A DNA stretch of 64,000 bases from Duganella sp. BJB480 (lineage in GTDB: Bacteria > Pseudomonadota > Gammaproteobacteria > Burkholderiales > Burkholderiaceae_D), in the NCBI GenBank assembly GCA_003416985.1, contig QVIN01000004.1:248001-312000 (forward strand). Direction: 5' to 3'. The notes beneath the pieces are model-generated. The model saw nothing but the letters and a program-made list of their open reading frames with translations, was not told the DNA's origin and made no database searches. Made by a program: the position numbers and the translations under genes. Numbering within the stretch: the first letter of the stretch is position 1; each line of letters begins with the position of its first letter. Of the stretch, positions 1-11,914 are shown one piece after another.

Positions 1-122
1 TGCAAACCAAACTGTTCGTTATCGCCGGTCTGCTGGATGCGATCTCGATGATCGGCGTCGGCGTTGCTCTGCTGTACACCTTCAGCAACCCATTCCTGGC
101 AGCTGTTCTGGCGGCACATTAA
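1..122 (+). CDS. atpE: ATP synthase subunit c, C-terminal part (5' truncated by window)
   Basis: The first complete codon is at base 3, and 39 residues remain before the TAA at 120-122. The visible end is the second transmembrane helix of the c-ring subunit. It contains the segment [12 protein letters not shown], whose aspartate corresponds to the proton-carrying carboxylate of Fo subunit c. The downstream genes are atpF, H, A, G, D and C in standard order, which settles the identity. The c-ring sits in the inner membrane and rotates as protons pass at the a/c interface. The N-terminal helix and start codon lie outside the window. Confidence 0.95.
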   Translation, partial: QTKLFVIAGLLDAISMIGVGVALLYTFSNPFLAAVLAAH

Positions 123-164
123 TTCGCTCCCTTCTAGGAGAAACTTTTAGTTAGGAGCAAAGGT

Positions 165-635
165 ATGGACATCAATATGTCTCTCATCGGTCAGATGATC
201 ACCTTCGCGGTGTTGGTCTGGGTTTCGATGAAGTTCGTATTTCCATCGCTGAATGCAGCGTTGGATGAGCGTGCCAAGCGTATCGCTGATGGTCTGGCTG
301 CGGCCGACCAAGGCCAGCAAGCGATGGTAGTGGCTGAGAAGCGCGCCAGCGAAGCGCTGGCAGGTGCACGCGAAGAAGCTTCGCAACGCGTTGCCGACGC
401 TGAAAAGCGCGCGCAACTGGTGGCAGAAGAAATCAAAGCTAATGCACAAGCCGAAGCGGACCGCATCATTGCGCAAGCCAAGGCCGACGCCGATCAGCAA
501 CTGGCCAAGGCGCGCGAAGCGCTGCGCGCTCAGGTGGCTGACCTGGCTGTGAAGGGCGCCGAGCAAATCCTCAAGCGCGAAGTCAACGCCTCGGCCCACG
601 CCGATCTGTTGTCGCGCCTGTCTGTCGAGCTGTAA
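165..635 (+). CDS. atpF: ATP synthase Fo subunit b
   Basis: The product is 156 residues, the usual length of a proteobacterial b subunit. It has one N-terminal membrane helix (about residues 5-26) followed by a long charged, alanine-rich helix that forms the peripheral stalk and ends at the delta subunit. The start is set by AGGAG at 153-157, seven bases before the ATG. A second AGGAG at 136-140 lies further up the leader. Only 2 bases separate its stop from the atpH start. It acts as the stator linking Fo to F1 at the inner membrane. Confidence 0.97.
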   Translation: MDINMSLIGQMITFAVLVWVSMKFVFPSLNAALDERAKRIADGLAAADQGQQAMVVAEKRASEALAGAREEASQRVADAEKRAQLVAEEIKANAQAEADRIIAQAKADADQQLAKAREALRAQVADLAVKGAEQILKREVNASAHADLLSRLSVEL

Positions 636-637
636 TC

Positions 638-1183
638 ATGGCAGAAAACGCAACCGTCGCCCGTCCCTACGCGGAAGCTTTGTTCCGCGTAGCCCAAGCA
701 GGTAAGGAATCGTTCAACCTCGCGGCGTGGTCCGAACTGGTGGCCGAGCTGGCCCAGATCGGTGCCCACCCCGAGGTGCAAGCATTCGCCCGCAACCCGA
801 AAGCTTCGGCTAGCGATGTGAGCGCCGCCATTACGGCACTGGTCAAGTCGCCGCTCAACACGGAAGCGAAAAACTTCCTGGCGATGCTGGTCGAAAACGG
901 CCGCATCAGTCTGCTGCCGGAAATCGGCGCGCAATTCCAGGCGTTGAAAAACGCCGTGGAAGGTGCGGCAGACGCCGACATCACCAGCGCCTTCGACCTG
1001 AGCGCCGCTCAAGTGAGCGAGCTGGTCGCCACGCTGGAGAAGAAATTCAGCCGCAAGCTGAACCCGGTCGTGACCGTGGATCCCGCGTTGATCGGTGGCG
1101 TGCGCGTCGTCGTTGGCGACCAGGTGCTGGACACGTCGGTCCGCGCCAAGTTGCAGCAAATGCGTGTTGCGCTGGTCGCGTAA
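638..1183 (+). CDS. atpH: ATP synthase F1 subunit delta
   Basis: The product is 181 residues, close to the family norm. The N-terminal helical domain begins with the typical [11 protein letters not shown], and the C-terminal part holds the conserved [20 protein letters not shown] motif. Delta (OSCP equivalent) caps the alpha3beta3 head and binds the C-terminal end of subunit b. It follows atpF by two bases, so translation of the two stator partners is probably coupled. Confidence 0.97.
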   Translation: MAENATVARPYAEALFRVAQAGKESFNLAAWSELVAELAQIGAHPEVQAFARNPKASASDVSAAITALVKSPLNTEAKNFLAMLVENGRISLLPEIGAQFQALKNAVEGAADADITSAFDLSAAQVSELVATLEKKFSRKLNPVVTVDPALIGGVRVVVGDQVLDTSVRAKLQQMRVALVA

Positions 1184-1245
1184 GCGCCGCTTAGAACAGA
1201 TTCTTCATCTCGCGCAAGCTGAGAGAAACACTTTTAGGAGTTAGT

Positions 1246-2787
<1,542 letters not shown>

Positions 2788-2794
2788 TCGGCAC

Positions 2795-2822
2795 GGCGAT
2801 CCAGACTGAACCCTGGATCGCC
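2795..2822 (+). promoter_or_regulatory. Intercistronic hairpin between atpA and atpG
   Basis: GGCGATCCAG (2795-2804) and CTGGATCGCC (2813-2822) form a perfect 10-bp stem with an 8-base loop. No U-run follows, so it is not a simple terminator. It ends about ten bases before the atpG ribosome-binding site. It could be an mRNA processing or stability element, or partial attenuation. The function is inferred from position only. Confidence 0.6.
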
Positions 2823-2847
2823 TTCAGCGCAGAAGGAGTAAGGACTC

Positions 2848-3723
2848 ATGGCAGTAGGCAAAGAGATACGTGGCAAGATCAAGAGCGTAGAGAATACGAA
2901 GAAGATCACCAAGGCGATGGAAATGGTCGCCGCATCGAAAATGCGCAAAGCGCAGGATCGCATGCGCGCCGCCCGTCCCTACAGTGAAAAGATTCGCAAT
3001 ATCGCCGCTAATCTGGCTACCGCAAATCCGGAATACACCCACCCGTTCCTGGCTGAAGAGCAAAAGGACACGGCGAAGGCAGTTGGCTTCGTGATCGTCA
3101 CCACCGACAAAGGTCTGTGCGGCGGCATGAACACCAACATCCTGCGCATGGTGACGGCGAAAACCCGTGAGCTGGAAACAGCCGGCAACAAGATTGCCGC
3201 GGTAGCTATCGGTAACAAAGGTTTGGGTTTTTTGAATCGCGTGGGCATCCCTGTCGTTGCGCAAGTAACGCAGATCGGCGACACGCCGCATCTGGAAAAA
3301 CTGATCGGACCGGTCAAGGTCATGCTGGAAAAGTTCCAGAATGGCGAGATCGACGCAGTCTACCTGTGCTACACCAAGTTCATTAACACGATGAAGCAAG
3401 AGCCGGTAGTGGAGCAGTTGCTGCCACTGCCAGCGGCCAAGACGCAGGCTGACGCGGGTAATCACAACTGGGATTACATCTACGAGCCAGACGCGGCGAC
3501 CGTGATTGATGAGCTGCTGGAGCGCTATGTGGAAGCGCTGGTGTACCAGTCGGTGGCGGAAAACCTGGCGTCCGAGCAATCGGCGCGTATGGTGGCGATG
3601 AAATCGGCAAGCGACAACGCCGGTAACGTGATCGGCGAATTGAAGCTGATTTACAACAAGACCCGTCAAGCTGCGATTACCAAAGAACTCTCCGAAATCG
3701 TCGCCGGTGCGGCTGCGGTTTAA
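2848..3723 (+). CDS. atpG: ATP synthase F1 subunit gamma
   Basis: The product is 291 residues. It opens with the conserved N-terminal helix [29 protein letters not shown] and closes with a helix containing [12 protein letters not shown] and [13 protein letters not shown]. These two helices form the coiled-coil rotor shaft inside alpha3beta3. The core has the typical DKGLCGGMN motif. GAAGGAG lies upstream of the ATG. The gene sits in its normal place between atpA and atpD and encodes a single-copy subunit of F1. Confidence 0.97.
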   Translation: MAVGKEIRGKIKSVENTKKITKAMEMVAASKMRKAQDRMRAARPYSEKIRNIAANLATANPEYTHPFLAEEQKDTAKAVGFVIVTTDKGLCGGMNTNILRMVTAKTRELETAGNKIAAVAIGNKGLGFLNRVGIPVVAQVTQIGDTPHLEKLIGPVKVMLEKFQNGEIDAVYLCYTKFINTMKQEPVVEQLLPLPAAKTQADAGNHNWDYIYEPDAATVIDELLERYVEALVYQSVAENLASEQSARMVAMKSASDNAGNVIGELKLIYNKTRQAAITKELSEIVAGAAAV

Positions 3724-5154
<1,431 letters not shown>

Positions 5155-5170
5155 TCGTTGAGCTTTGAGC

Positions 5171-5194
5171 GCGGCCCCGTGCAAGCGGGGCCGC
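5171..5194 (+). promoter_or_regulatory. Intercistronic hairpin between atpD and atpC
   Basis: GCGGCCCCG (5171-5179) pairs with CGGGGCCGC (5186-5194) around a 6-base loop, giving a 9-bp all-GC stem. There is no U-run. It ends 20 bases before the atpC ATG. It lies in the stretch that a longer atpC reading frame from 5158 would translate, which argues against that upstream start. Its role (processing, attenuation or translation control) is inferred. Confidence 0.6.
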
Positions 5195-5214
5195 ATCACA
5201 CCGACAGGACACAC

Positions 5215-5637
5215 ATGGCAAACACTATTCACGTTGACGTGGTTTCCGCCGAGGAGTTGATCTACTCGGGCGAAGCCGAATTCGTCGCGTTGCCGGGCGA
5301 GCAGGGCGAGCTGGGGATCTATCCCAAGCACACGCCGCTGATCACCCGCATCCGTCCGGGCGCGGTGCGCATCCAGGTACCAGGTCAAGCCGAGGAAGAA
5401 TTTGTCTTCGTCGCGGGCGGCCTGCTGGAAGTGCAGCCGGGCGCCGTGACGGTGCTGGCGGATACCGCGATTCGCGGCAAGGATCTGGACGAAGCCAAAG
5501 CGGCAGCGGCCAAGAAACGCGCCGAAGAAGCGCTGGCGAACAACACCTCCGGGATCGACTACGCGAAAGCGCAAGCCGAACTGGCAGCGGCCATCGGCCA
5601 GCTGGCAGCGATCGCCAAACTGCGCGCCAAGCACTAA
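5215..5637 (+). CDS. atpC: ATP synthase F1 subunit epsilon
   Basis: The product is 140 residues from the ATG at 5215 ([19 protein letters not shown]). An in-frame start at 5158 would add a 19-residue leader that crosses the intercistronic hairpin and has no family counterpart, so I reject it. The N-terminal beta-sandwich ([19 protein letters not shown]) and the C-terminal helical hairpin, which can inhibit ATP hydrolysis, are both present. This is the last gene of the operon. Confidence 0.96.
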   Translation: MANTIHVDVVSAEELIYSGEAEFVALPGEQGELGIYPKHTPLITRIRPGAVRIQVPGQAEEEFVFVAGGLLEVQPGAVTVLADTAIRGKDLDEAKAAAAKKRAEEALANNTSGIDYAKAQAELAAAIGQLAAIAKLRAKH

Positions 5638-5657
5638 GCAACGCAAAGCATCACAGC

Positions 5658-5684
5658 AAAAAGGCAGCCTCGGCTGCCTTTTTT
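5658..5684 (+). terminator. Rho-independent terminator of the atp operon
   Basis: A-run, GGCAGC (5663-5668), loop CTCG, GCTGCC (5673-5678), then six T (5679-5684). It lies 21 bases after the atpC stop. The flanking A-run also makes it usable in the reverse direction for the leftward lipoprotein genes that end at 5700. Confidence 0.92.
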
Positions 5685-5699
5685 ATTGCGCGGCGTTGG

Positions 5700-6161
5700 T
5701 CAGTTCGCAGCAGGGGATGCGTCAGGATTGCCAAGATGACGAATGGGATACGCGGGATTGCCCGGAGCGACCCGGCTGACCACAACACGGACTTCGTCGT
5801 TCGGAAAAAAGTGCATGTAGATGCTGCCCGGCGCTTCGTACTTCTCGACTTCCACCGTTTTTTCTCTCACTACGTGTTGATGTCCTTCAGGCATATCCCA
5901 TCGCACTAAAACCTGCATGCCGGGATACCACACACGCGGGATGGAAGTGCAGCAGATATTGGCGAAGCCTTCCCCCCAACTTTCCATATTGCCGCCACCG
6001 GCGCCATCTACCGAGGCGGAATAAATATAGCTGCCAGTATGGTTAACAATCCCGATCTGAGCGTTGGCCCTGTCGCTCGGCTGCACCCGCGATTGATGCA
6101 ATGCACATCCCGAGATAGCTAACGCCGAGGCGACGGCGAGTAAGTGTATAAATCGTTTCAT
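5700..6161 (-). CDS. DUF3304-type lipoprotein, copy 2
   Basis: The product is 153 residues from MKRFIHLL. A longer frame reaching 6371 only reads backwards into the neighbouring copy. The lipobox is AISGC (cysteine 19), so this is a predicted lipoprotein. The mature part has the motifs VNHTGSYIYSASVDGAGGG, NICCTSIPRVWYPGM and KTVEVEKY, which I associate with the DUF3304 family. It is a tandem paralogue of the gene at 6184-6645 (about 80% identical by eye), 22 bases downstream of it. DUF3304 proteins have been linked to type VI secretion loci in other bacteria, but no secretion gene is seen here. Function unknown. Confidence 0.8.
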   Translation of the reverse strand: MKRFIHLLAVASALAISGCALHQSRVQPSDRANAQIGIVNHTGSYIYSASVDGAGGGNMESWGEGFANICCTSIPRVWYPGMQVLVRWDMPEGHQHVVREKTVEVEKYEAPGSIYMHFFPNDEVRVVVSRVAPGNPAYPIRHLGNPDASPAAN

Positions 6162-6183
6162 CTCATGATTTCTTCGCGTGTGG

Positions 6184-6645
6184 TCAGTTTGAAGCCGGGG
6201 GCGCGTCAGGATTGCCGAGATGGCGAATGGGATATTCGGGACTACCTGGTATAACCGGGCTAACCACCACGCGGACCTCGTCGTTCGGGAAGAAGTGCAT
6301 GTAGATGCTGCCCGGCTTGTCGTACTTCTCGACTTCCACCGTTTTTTCTTTGATGACATCTTGAATGCCAATCGGCATATTCCAACGCACCAGCACCTTC
6401 ATACCGGGATACCACACACGCGGTATGGAAGTGCAGCAGATATTGGCGAAGCCTTGTCCCCAGCGTGCCATATTCCCGCCGCCGGCGCCATCTACCGAGG
6501 CCGAATAAATATAATTGCCGGTATGGTTGACGATCCCGACCTGGGCAGTGGCCCTGTCGCTCGGCTGCGCCTGCGGTTGATGCGATGCGCATCCCGAGAT
6601 AGCCAACGCCGAGGCCAGCGCGAATAAGTGTATAAATCGTTTCAT
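6184..6645 (-). CDS. DUF3304-type lipoprotein, copy 1
   Basis: The product is 153 residues with a lipoprotein signal (MKRFIHLFALASALAISGC) and the same conserved core as the downstream copy: VNHTG(N)YIYSASVDGAGGG, FANICCTSIPRVWYPGM, GSIYMHFFPNDEVRVVV. Differences between the two copies are scattered, with many conservative, and are fewest in the CC-containing core. This suggests both remain under selection after duplication. The pair lies alone between the atp terminator and cynR. Function unknown. Confidence 0.8.
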   Translation of the reverse strand: MKRFIHLFALASALAISGCASHQPQAQPSDRATAQVGIVNHTGNYIYSASVDGAGGGNMARWGQGFANICCTSIPRVWYPGMKVLVRWNMPIGIQDVIKEKTVEVEKYDKPGSIYMHFFPNDEVRVVVSPVIPGSPEYPIRHLGNPDAPPASN

Positions 6646-6741
6646 TTTTTCAGCCCAACCTGTTGCGCTGGCGCGGCGTGAAGCCCGTTGGCGCTGGCCA
6701 CCTGCGGATGCCGCTCCACACGTGGCGACTTGAGTGATTTT

Positions 6742-7623
6742 TCATAGTGCGACCATGGCCGCCAGCAGTTCGGCGAAGGCGTTGGCCGCAGCGCTTTGGT
6801 AAGCGCCTTTCCGGCTCAGCAGCGCAACGCCGCGGTGGGCGAAGGCCGGCGTCAGGGCGATGGCCCGCAGCCCCTCGTGCTCGCGCGCGATGGCGTCCGG
6901 CAGTATCGTCGCGATGCTGCCCCGGCGAACAATCTCGACTATCCCGCTGATCGTGTTGGCCTCGACGGCTATCCTCGGGCGCATGCCCTGCGCCTGGAAG
7001 TACGCGTCCACATGCACGCGGGTGGCGAAATCTGCGGTGAGCAGCGCCAGCGGCGCGGCCGCCAGGTCGGCCGGGGCGATGCCGTCCGCGCGCGCGGCGA
7101 ACGGATGGCCGGCGCCCACCACCACGCTGAGCTGCTCGACAAATAGCGCACGGCAATCGAGCTCCGCCGACCGCACCGCGCTGAAGGCGATGGCGAGATC
7201 GACCTCGTCTTCCGCCAGCGCGGATTCGATCGCGTCCAGCGCCATCTCGCGGATGTTGATGGCGATGCCGGGATAGCGGGCGTTGAAGCGCTCGATCGCC
7301 GGCCCCACCAGATAGGCGGTGAAGGTCGGCGTCATCGCCAGGCGCAGCGCGCCGCGCGACAGGTCGCGGACGTCGTGGATGGCGCGCTGTCCCGCTTGAA
7401 GTTCCCTCAATGCCCTGCGCGCGTATTCGATATAAGCCGTTCCGGCGTCGGTCGGCCGCACCGTCCGTCCGCTCCGGTCCAGCAGCTGGGCGCCCAGCGT
7501 GTCCTCCAGCTGGCGGATCTGCTGCGACAGCGTCGGCTGCGACACATGCAGCACCTCGGCGGCGCGGGTGAAATTCTGGTGCTCCACGACGGCGAGCAGG
7601 TAGCGGATATGGCGTAGTTGCAT
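6742..7623 (-). CDS. cynR: LysR-family regulator, CynR-like
   Basis: The product is 293 residues. An N-terminal winged helix-turn-helix (MQLRHIRYLLAVVEHQNFTR, with HVSQPTLSQQIRQLED) is followed by a two-lobe effector domain. It is transcribed divergently from cynT and cynS, the arrangement of the E. coli cyn operon, where CynR activates on cyanate. The symbol rests on context plus the overall match of the DNA-binding part to CynR, not on an effector test. A T-N11-A box lies at 7635-7649, 12 bases from its start codon. Confidence 0.85.
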   Translation of the reverse strand: MQLRHIRYLLAVVEHQNFTRAAEVLHVSQPTLSQQIRQLEDTLGAQLLDRSGRTVRPTDAGTAYIEYARRALRELQAGQRAIHDVRDLSRGALRLAMTPTFTAYLVGPAIERFNARYPGIAINIREMALDAIESALAEDEVDLAIAFSAVRSAELDCRALFVEQLSVVVGAGHPFAARADGIAPADLAAAPLALLTADFATRVHVDAYFQAQGMRPRIAVEANTISGIVEIVRRGSIATILPDAIAREHEGLRAIALTPAFAHRGVALLSRKGAYQSAAANAFAELLAAMVAL

Positions 7624-7634
7624 GTCTTAAAACT

Positions 7635-7649
7635 ATAGGTATTGCTTAT
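7635..7649. promoter_or_regulatory. Candidate LysR-type operator upstream of cynR/cynT
   Basis: ATAGGTATTGCTTAT contains a T-N11-A core (T7636, A7648) with partly symmetric AT-rich ends. It lies in the 111-base divergent region and close to the cynR start, as expected for the autoregulatory site of a LysR regulator. No footprint evidence exists; this is a motif call. Confidence 0.45.
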
Positions 7650-7734
7650 GGACTTCATTGTATATGAGTCTTGGACGTAATAGCTTCGCCGCCTCATCAT
7701 GACGTCACTGCCTCATCACACAAGGAGAAACGCC

Positions 7735-8397
7735 ATGAAGTCCATCGTCGACGGAGTGATCAAATTTCAGCAGCATGCCTTCCCGGCGCTGTCGTCGCTG
7801 TTCAAGGAGCTGGCCACCACCCAAAGCCCGAGCGCGTTGTTCATCACCTGTTCGGACAGCCGCGTCGTGCCCGAACTGCTGACCCAGCAGGATCCCGGCG
7901 ACATCTTCGTCATCCGCAACGCCGGCAATATCGTGCCGTCCTACAGCTCCGAGCCCGGCGGCGTGACCGCCACGGTCGAGTACGCAGTCGCGGTGCTGGG
8001 CGTGACCGACATCGTCGTCTGCGGCCACTCGGACTGCGGCGCGATGACCGCCATCTCCAGCTGCAAGTGCCTGGATCACTTGCCGGCCGTGGCCAGCTGG
8101 CTGCGCCACGCGGATTCGGCCAAGGTCGTCAACGCCGCCCGCACCCACGCCTCGCCGGCCGCGCGGCTCAACTCCATGGTGCGCGAAAACGTCATCGCGC
8201 AGCTGGTCAACATTCGCACCCATCCCTCGGTGGCGCTGGCGCTGGAGCAGGGCCGCCTGAACCTGCACGGCTGGGTCTACGACATCGAAACCGGCTCCAT
8301 CGTGGCGCTGGACGGCGAGACCAACAGCTTCGTCCCGCTGGCCGACCATCCCCACACCCAGGCGACGCCACCGAAACACAGCGCCCTGGCCGCCTGA
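7735..8397 (+). CDS. cynT: Beta-class carbonic anhydrase, CynT type
   Basis: The product is 220 residues (E. coli CynT has 219). The zinc ligands and partners fall at C39, D41/R43 (CSDSR), H98 and C101 (CGHSDCG), the same numbers as in CynT. It interconverts CO2 and bicarbonate and keeps bicarbonate available for cyanase. The start at 7735 has AAGGAG upstream; an in-frame start at 7699 lacks a site and adds a non-family leader. The gene is followed by cynS after 34 bases. Confidence 0.93.
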   Translation: MKSIVDGVIKFQQHAFPALSSLFKELATTQSPSALFITCSDSRVVPELLTQQDPGDIFVIRNAGNIVPSYSSEPGGVTATVEYAVAVLGVTDIVVCGHSDCGAMTAISSCKCLDHLPAVASWLRHADSAKVVNAARTHASPAARLNSMVRENVIAQLVNIRTHPSVALALEQGRLNLHGWVYDIETGSIVALDGETNSFVPLADHPHTQATPPKHSALAA

Positions 8398-8431
8398 CCA
8401 TCCACCCACCCCGTTAATAAAGGAAATCACC

Positions 8432-8902
8432 ATGCAACAGTCGAATGTATTTCAAGATCCCCGCCTCGAAATCACCTATCGCGTGCTGGCCGCCAAGGCG
8501 CTGAAAGACCTGTCCTGGAAAGAGATCGCCGCCGGCAGCGGCCTGAGCGTCCCGTACGTGACCGCCGCGCTGCTGGGCCAGCACACGCTGAACAAGGAAG
8601 CGGCCGAGCTGGTGTGCCAGCGCCTCGGCCTGGACCAGGCCGACGCCGCCCAACTGCAAGCCATCCCCCTGCGCGGCAGCATCCCCGGCGGCATCCCCAC
8701 TGATCCGACGATCTATCGTTTCTACGAAATGGTGCAGATCTATGGCACGACCCTGAAGGCGCTGGTGCACGAAGAGCTCGGCGACGGCATCATCAGCGCG
8801 ATCAACTTCAAGCTGGACTTCAAGACCGAGGACGATCCCGAAGGCGGCAAGCGCGCCGTGATCACCCTGAACGGCAAGTTCCTGCCGAACAAGCCGTACT
8901 GA
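8432..8902 (+). CDS. cynS: Cyanate hydratase (cyanase)
   Basis: The product is 156 residues, identical in length to E. coli CynS. The catalytic triad R96, E99 and S122 is present at the canonical positions. The N-terminal part is a POU-like helical domain and the C-terminal part the dimer-swapped catalytic domain. It converts cyanate plus bicarbonate to ammonia and CO2 through carbamate. AAGGAAA precedes the ATG. A perfect 10-bp hairpin follows the stop. Confidence 0.96.
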   Translation: MQQSNVFQDPRLEITYRVLAAKALKDLSWKEIAAGSGLSVPYVTAALLGQHTLNKEAAELVCQRLGLDQADAAQLQAIPLRGSIPGGIPTDPTIYRFYEMVQIYGTTLKALVHEELGDGIISAINFKLDFKTEDDPEGGKRAVITLNGKFLPNKPY

Positions 8903-8911
8903 CGCCAGCCC

Positions 8912-8937
8912 GGCCCACGCCAGCGCAGGCGTGGGCC
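8912..8937 (+). terminator. Hairpin after cynS
   Basis: GGCCCACGCC (8912-8921) and GGCGTGGGCC (8928-8937) form a perfect 10-bp stem with a 6-base loop, ten bases after the cynS stop. No T-run follows, so termination may be partial or the hairpin may protect the cynTS transcript. It covers the GTG at 8931, which makes that codon an unlikely start for the next gene. Confidence 0.55.
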
Positions 8938-8960
8938 ACTCATCCGAAAGGCGCCCGACC

Positions 8961-10160
8961 GTGGCAACCATCCCGTCCAACAAGCTCGGCACAGGCCTCG
9001 TCGTCCTGATGTCCGCGGCCACCGGCGTCGCCGTGGCCAGCAACTACTACGCGCAACCGCTGCTGCACACCATCGCCGCCCGGCTGGGCATCTCCAACGC
9101 CGGCGCCGGCTGCATCGTCACCGCCGCCCAGCTCGGCTATGCCCTGGGCCTGATGCTGCTGGTGCCGCTGGCCGACCTGTTCGAGCGCAAGCGGCTCATT
9201 GTCGTGATGGCCCTGCTGTCCGCGGCGGGGCTGATGCTGATGGCGCTCGCCGACAGCCTGGTGCTGGTGCTGGCCGGTACGCTGGTCACCGGCCTGTTCT
9301 CGGTGCTGGCGCAAATCCTGGTGCCGTTCGCGGCCACGCTGGCCGCGCCGGAAGAGCGCGGCCGGGTCGTCGGCAACGTCATGAGCGGCCTACTGCTCGG
9401 CATTCTGCTGGCGCGGACCGTCGCCGGCTATTTGTCCGCCGCCGCCGGCTGGCAGGCGGTGTACTGGTTTGGCGCCGCCATGATGGTCGCGACGGCGATC
9501 GCGCTTGGCCGGGCGCTGCCCCGGCATCACCAGTCGGCGGGGCTGAGTTATCCGCGCCTGCTGGCCTCGACCCTGTCCCTGTTCGCGGAAGAACCGGTGC
9601 TGCGCATCCGCGCCTTCCTGGGTGCGGTGGTGTTTTGCGTGTTCAGCGTGCTGTGGACTTCGCTGTCCTTCCTGCTGGCGGCCGAACCCTACCGCTACGA
9701 CGACGGCACGATCGGCCTGTTCGGGCTGGTGGGCGCGGCGGGCGCGCTGGCCGCTTCGCCGGTCGGGCGCTGGGCGGATCGCGGCAAGGCCGGCCTGGTC
9801 ACCAGCGTGGGACTGAGCCTGCTGCTGCTGTCCTGGCTGCCGCTGGCCGCCGCCAGGACGTCCGTCGCCGCACTCGTGGCCGGCATCCTGGTGCTCGACC
9901 TGACGGCGCAGGCGGTCCACGTGATGAACCTCAGCGTCATCAACCAGCTGCGTCCCGACGCCGGAAGCCGCCTCACGGCCTGCTACATGACCTGTTATTT
10001 CATCGGCGGCGCCACCGGCTCCTTGCTGTCCACCTACGTCTACGCCCGCGCCGGGTGGAGCGGCGTGTCGCTGGCCGGCGCCGCGCTGAGCCTCGTCGCG
10101 CTGGCAGCCTGGCGCGTTCAGCCGGCGCCGATCGCGTCCGCCGAGGCAAGCAAATTGTGA
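8961..10160 (+). CDS. MFS transporter, YnfM/arabinose-efflux-like
   Basis: The product is 399 residues from GTG 8961, preceded by GAAAGG (8946-8951). The alternative GTG at 8931 sits inside the cynS hairpin and is rejected. Twelve hydrophobic segments are visible. The first loop reads PLADLFERKRLIV, an MFS signature A variant, and the N-terminal SNYYAQPLL is typical of the YnfM-like branch of drug/metabolite exporters. Its place after cynTS could suggest a link to cyanate or cyanate products, as cynX is an MFS gene in E. coli, but the sequence is not obviously CynX. Substrate unknown. Confidence 0.8.
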   Translation: MATIPSNKLGTGLVVLMSAATGVAVASNYYAQPLLHTIAARLGISNAGAGCIVTAAQLGYALGLMLLVPLADLFERKRLIVVMALLSAAGLMLMALADSLVLVLAGTLVTGLFSVLAQILVPFAATLAAPEERGRVVGNVMSGLLLGILLARTVAGYLSAAAGWQAVYWFGAAMMVATAIALGRALPRHHQSAGLSYPRLLASTLSLFAEEPVLRIRAFLGAVVFCVFSVLWTSLSFLLAAEPYRYDDGTIGLFGLVGAAGALAASPVGRWADRGKAGLVTSVGLSLLLLSWLPLAAARTSVAALVAGILVLDLTAQAVHVMNLSVINQLRPDAGSRLTACYMTCYFIGGATGSLLSTYVYARAGWSGVSLAGAALSLVALAAWRVQPAPIASAEASKL

Positions 10161-10203
10161 CCACCGGCGGCGCCTCGGCGGCCGCCCGGGACGGACGCCG
10201 GCG

Positions 10204-10578
10204 CTACCAAAGATGCTTGCCGTCGATGACCTCGATGTGGGCGGTGGCGGCGTCGAAGTCATCGAACAGGCGGGCGTTGACGCCGAGCCGGCGGGTATGC
10301 TGGTCCCAACTGCCGTCCGGCTCGAACGCCGGACTATCGGAGTAGGTGGCGCAGCCGCAGCTGGCGCAGAAATGATGCGCCACCAGCTTGGTATGCCAGC
10401 GATACACCGCATCGTCGGCCGCCGCCGACGTCACGTGAAACTGGGCAACCGGGTAGTACGCCAGCAGTGCGCCGCGCTTGGCGCAAAACGAGCATGTGCA
10501 GCGGGTCAAGGCGGCGGGAATCTCGCCGTCGATACGAAACGTGGTCTTCCCGCAGTGGCAGCTTCCTGTGATCGTCAT
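10204..10578 (-). CDS. GFA/CENP-V family zinc protein
   Basis: The product is 124 residues. The N-terminal GSCHCGKTTF, then CTCSFCAKRG, and the C-terminal FCASCGCATY give the cysteine pattern of the glutathione-dependent formaldehyde-activating (GFA) fold, which binds zinc. Many family members are annotated GFA without evidence of formaldehyde activity, so the substrate is open. It is a single gene converging on the preceding MFS gene. Confidence 0.85.
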   Translation of the reverse strand: MTITGSCHCGKTTFRIDGEIPAALTRCTCSFCAKRGALLAYYPVAQFHVTSAAADDAVYRWHTKLVAHHFCASCGCATYSDSPAFEPDGSWDQHTRRLGVNARLFDDFDAATAHIEVIDGKHLW

Positions 10579-10709
10579 ATCGTTCTCCTTTTTTCCAGCC
10601 TACCATTTGCGCGCCATTGGTGAAGCAAGGCTGGTGGTTTGTGACAGCGGGCACAGCACTGCGGACTTGGCCGCCGTACAATCGGCGGCTACTTCCTGAA
10701 AAGAGCCAG

Positions 10710-11903
10710 ATGAACCGAGCGCTGCTGACCATCCTTGCCACCGTTGTCCTGAGCGCCGTCGGCATCGGGCTGACCATGCCCATCATTCCGCAACTGATGC
10801 GCGACGTCGGCCATACGTCCGAGCTGGGCTGGCGCTTCGGCGCCTTCACCGGATTGTATGCGCTGATGCAGTTCATCTTCTCGCCCATCCTCGGCGTGCT
10901 GAGCGACCGCATCGGCCGCCGGCCGGTGTTGCTGCTGTCGCTGGCCGGCGCCGTGGTCGACTACCTGTTCATGGCGATGGCGCCGACGCTGGCCTTGCTG
11001 TTCGTGGGCCGCGCGATCGCCGGCATCACCGGCGCCAGCATGGCCGTGACGTCGGCCTACATCGCCGACGTCACGCCGGAAGACCAGCGCTCGCGCCGCT
11101 ATGGCCAGCTGGGCGCCTGCTTCGGCATCGGCTTCATCATCGGTCCGGTGATCGGCGGCCTGCTGGGCGAATGGTGGGTGAGGGCGCCTTTCCTGGCGGC
11201 CGCGGCGATGAATGCCGTCAACCTGGTGCTGACCTTGCTGGTGGTGCGTGAATCGCACGCGGCGCGCGCCAGCGACGTGGGGGCCACGGGGCGCATGTCC
11301 TTCAATCCGTTGACCAACCTGCGCTGGGCGGCCGGCTTCAAATCGTTGTTGCCGTTGATCGGGGCGTCCGGCCTGCTGGTGGTGATCGGTGAAATCGGCG
11401 GCACCGTGTGGGTGCTGTACGGCGAGGACAAGTTCGCCTGGGACTCGCTGACCATCGGCATTTCGCTGGCCTGCTTCGGCGCGTTTCACGCGCTGGCGCA
11501 AGCGTTCATCGTGGGGCCGATCGCGGAGCGCTGGGGCGAACGCCGCGCGCTGATGGTGGGCATCGCGGCCGACAGCTGCGCCTATGTCCTGATCGCATTG
11601 GCCAACCAGGGCTGGATGGCCTTCGCGCTGATGCCCTTGTTCTGCCTGGGCGGCATCGGCGCGCCGGCTCTGCAATCGCTGGTGTCGGCCAGCGTCGGCC
11701 CGGACCAGCAGGGTAAACTGCAAGGCGTGCTGGCCAGCACCGCCAGCCTGGCGACCGTGATCGGCCCGGTGGCGATCAGCACGATCTACTTCATGTCGCG
11801 CGGCAGCTTCCCCGGCCTGGTGTGGCTGATCGGCGCCGGCCTGTATGTGTTCTGCCTGCCGGTGTTGATGCGCAAGCCGGAGGTGCCGTCGGCCGCATCG
11901 TAG
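10710..11903 (+). CDS. TetA-like MFS efflux transporter
   Basis: The product is 397 residues from ATG 10710 (MNRALLTILATVVLSAVGIG). An open frame extends up to 10617, but the added 31 residues are not hydrophobic and have no family match. The segment SPILGVLSDRIGRRPVLL is MFS motif A. PIIPQLMRDVGHT and GRAIAGITGAS are typical of the TetA(class A/C)-like TCR branch. This group exports tetracycline or, often, unrelated compounds, so resistance cannot be asserted. No TetR gene is adjacent; the converging neighbour is an AraC regulator. Confidence 0.82.
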   Translation: MNRALLTILATVVLSAVGIGLTMPIIPQLMRDVGHTSELGWRFGAFTGLYALMQFIFSPILGVLSDRIGRRPVLLLSLAGAVVDYLFMAMAPTLALLFVGRAIAGITGASMAVTSAYIADVTPEDQRSRRYGQLGACFGIGFIIGPVIGGLLGEWWVRAPFLAAAAMNAVNLVLTLLVVRESHAARASDVGATGRMSFNPLTNLRWAAGFKSLLPLIGASGLLVVIGEIGGTVWVLYGEDKFAWDSLTIGISLACFGAFHALAQAFIVGPIAERWGERRALMVGIAADSCAYVLIALANQGWMAFALMPLFCLGGIGAPALQSLVSASVGPDQQGKLQGVLASTASLATVIGPVAISTIYFMSRGSFPGLVWLIGAGLYVFCLPVLMRKPEVPSAAS

Positions 11904-11914
11904 CCGGCGGCGCT

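Noticed and set aside
7631..7734. Possible riboswitch before cynT
   Set aside because: The gap is short, AT-rich and fits a divergent LysR control region; no conserved fold was recognised.
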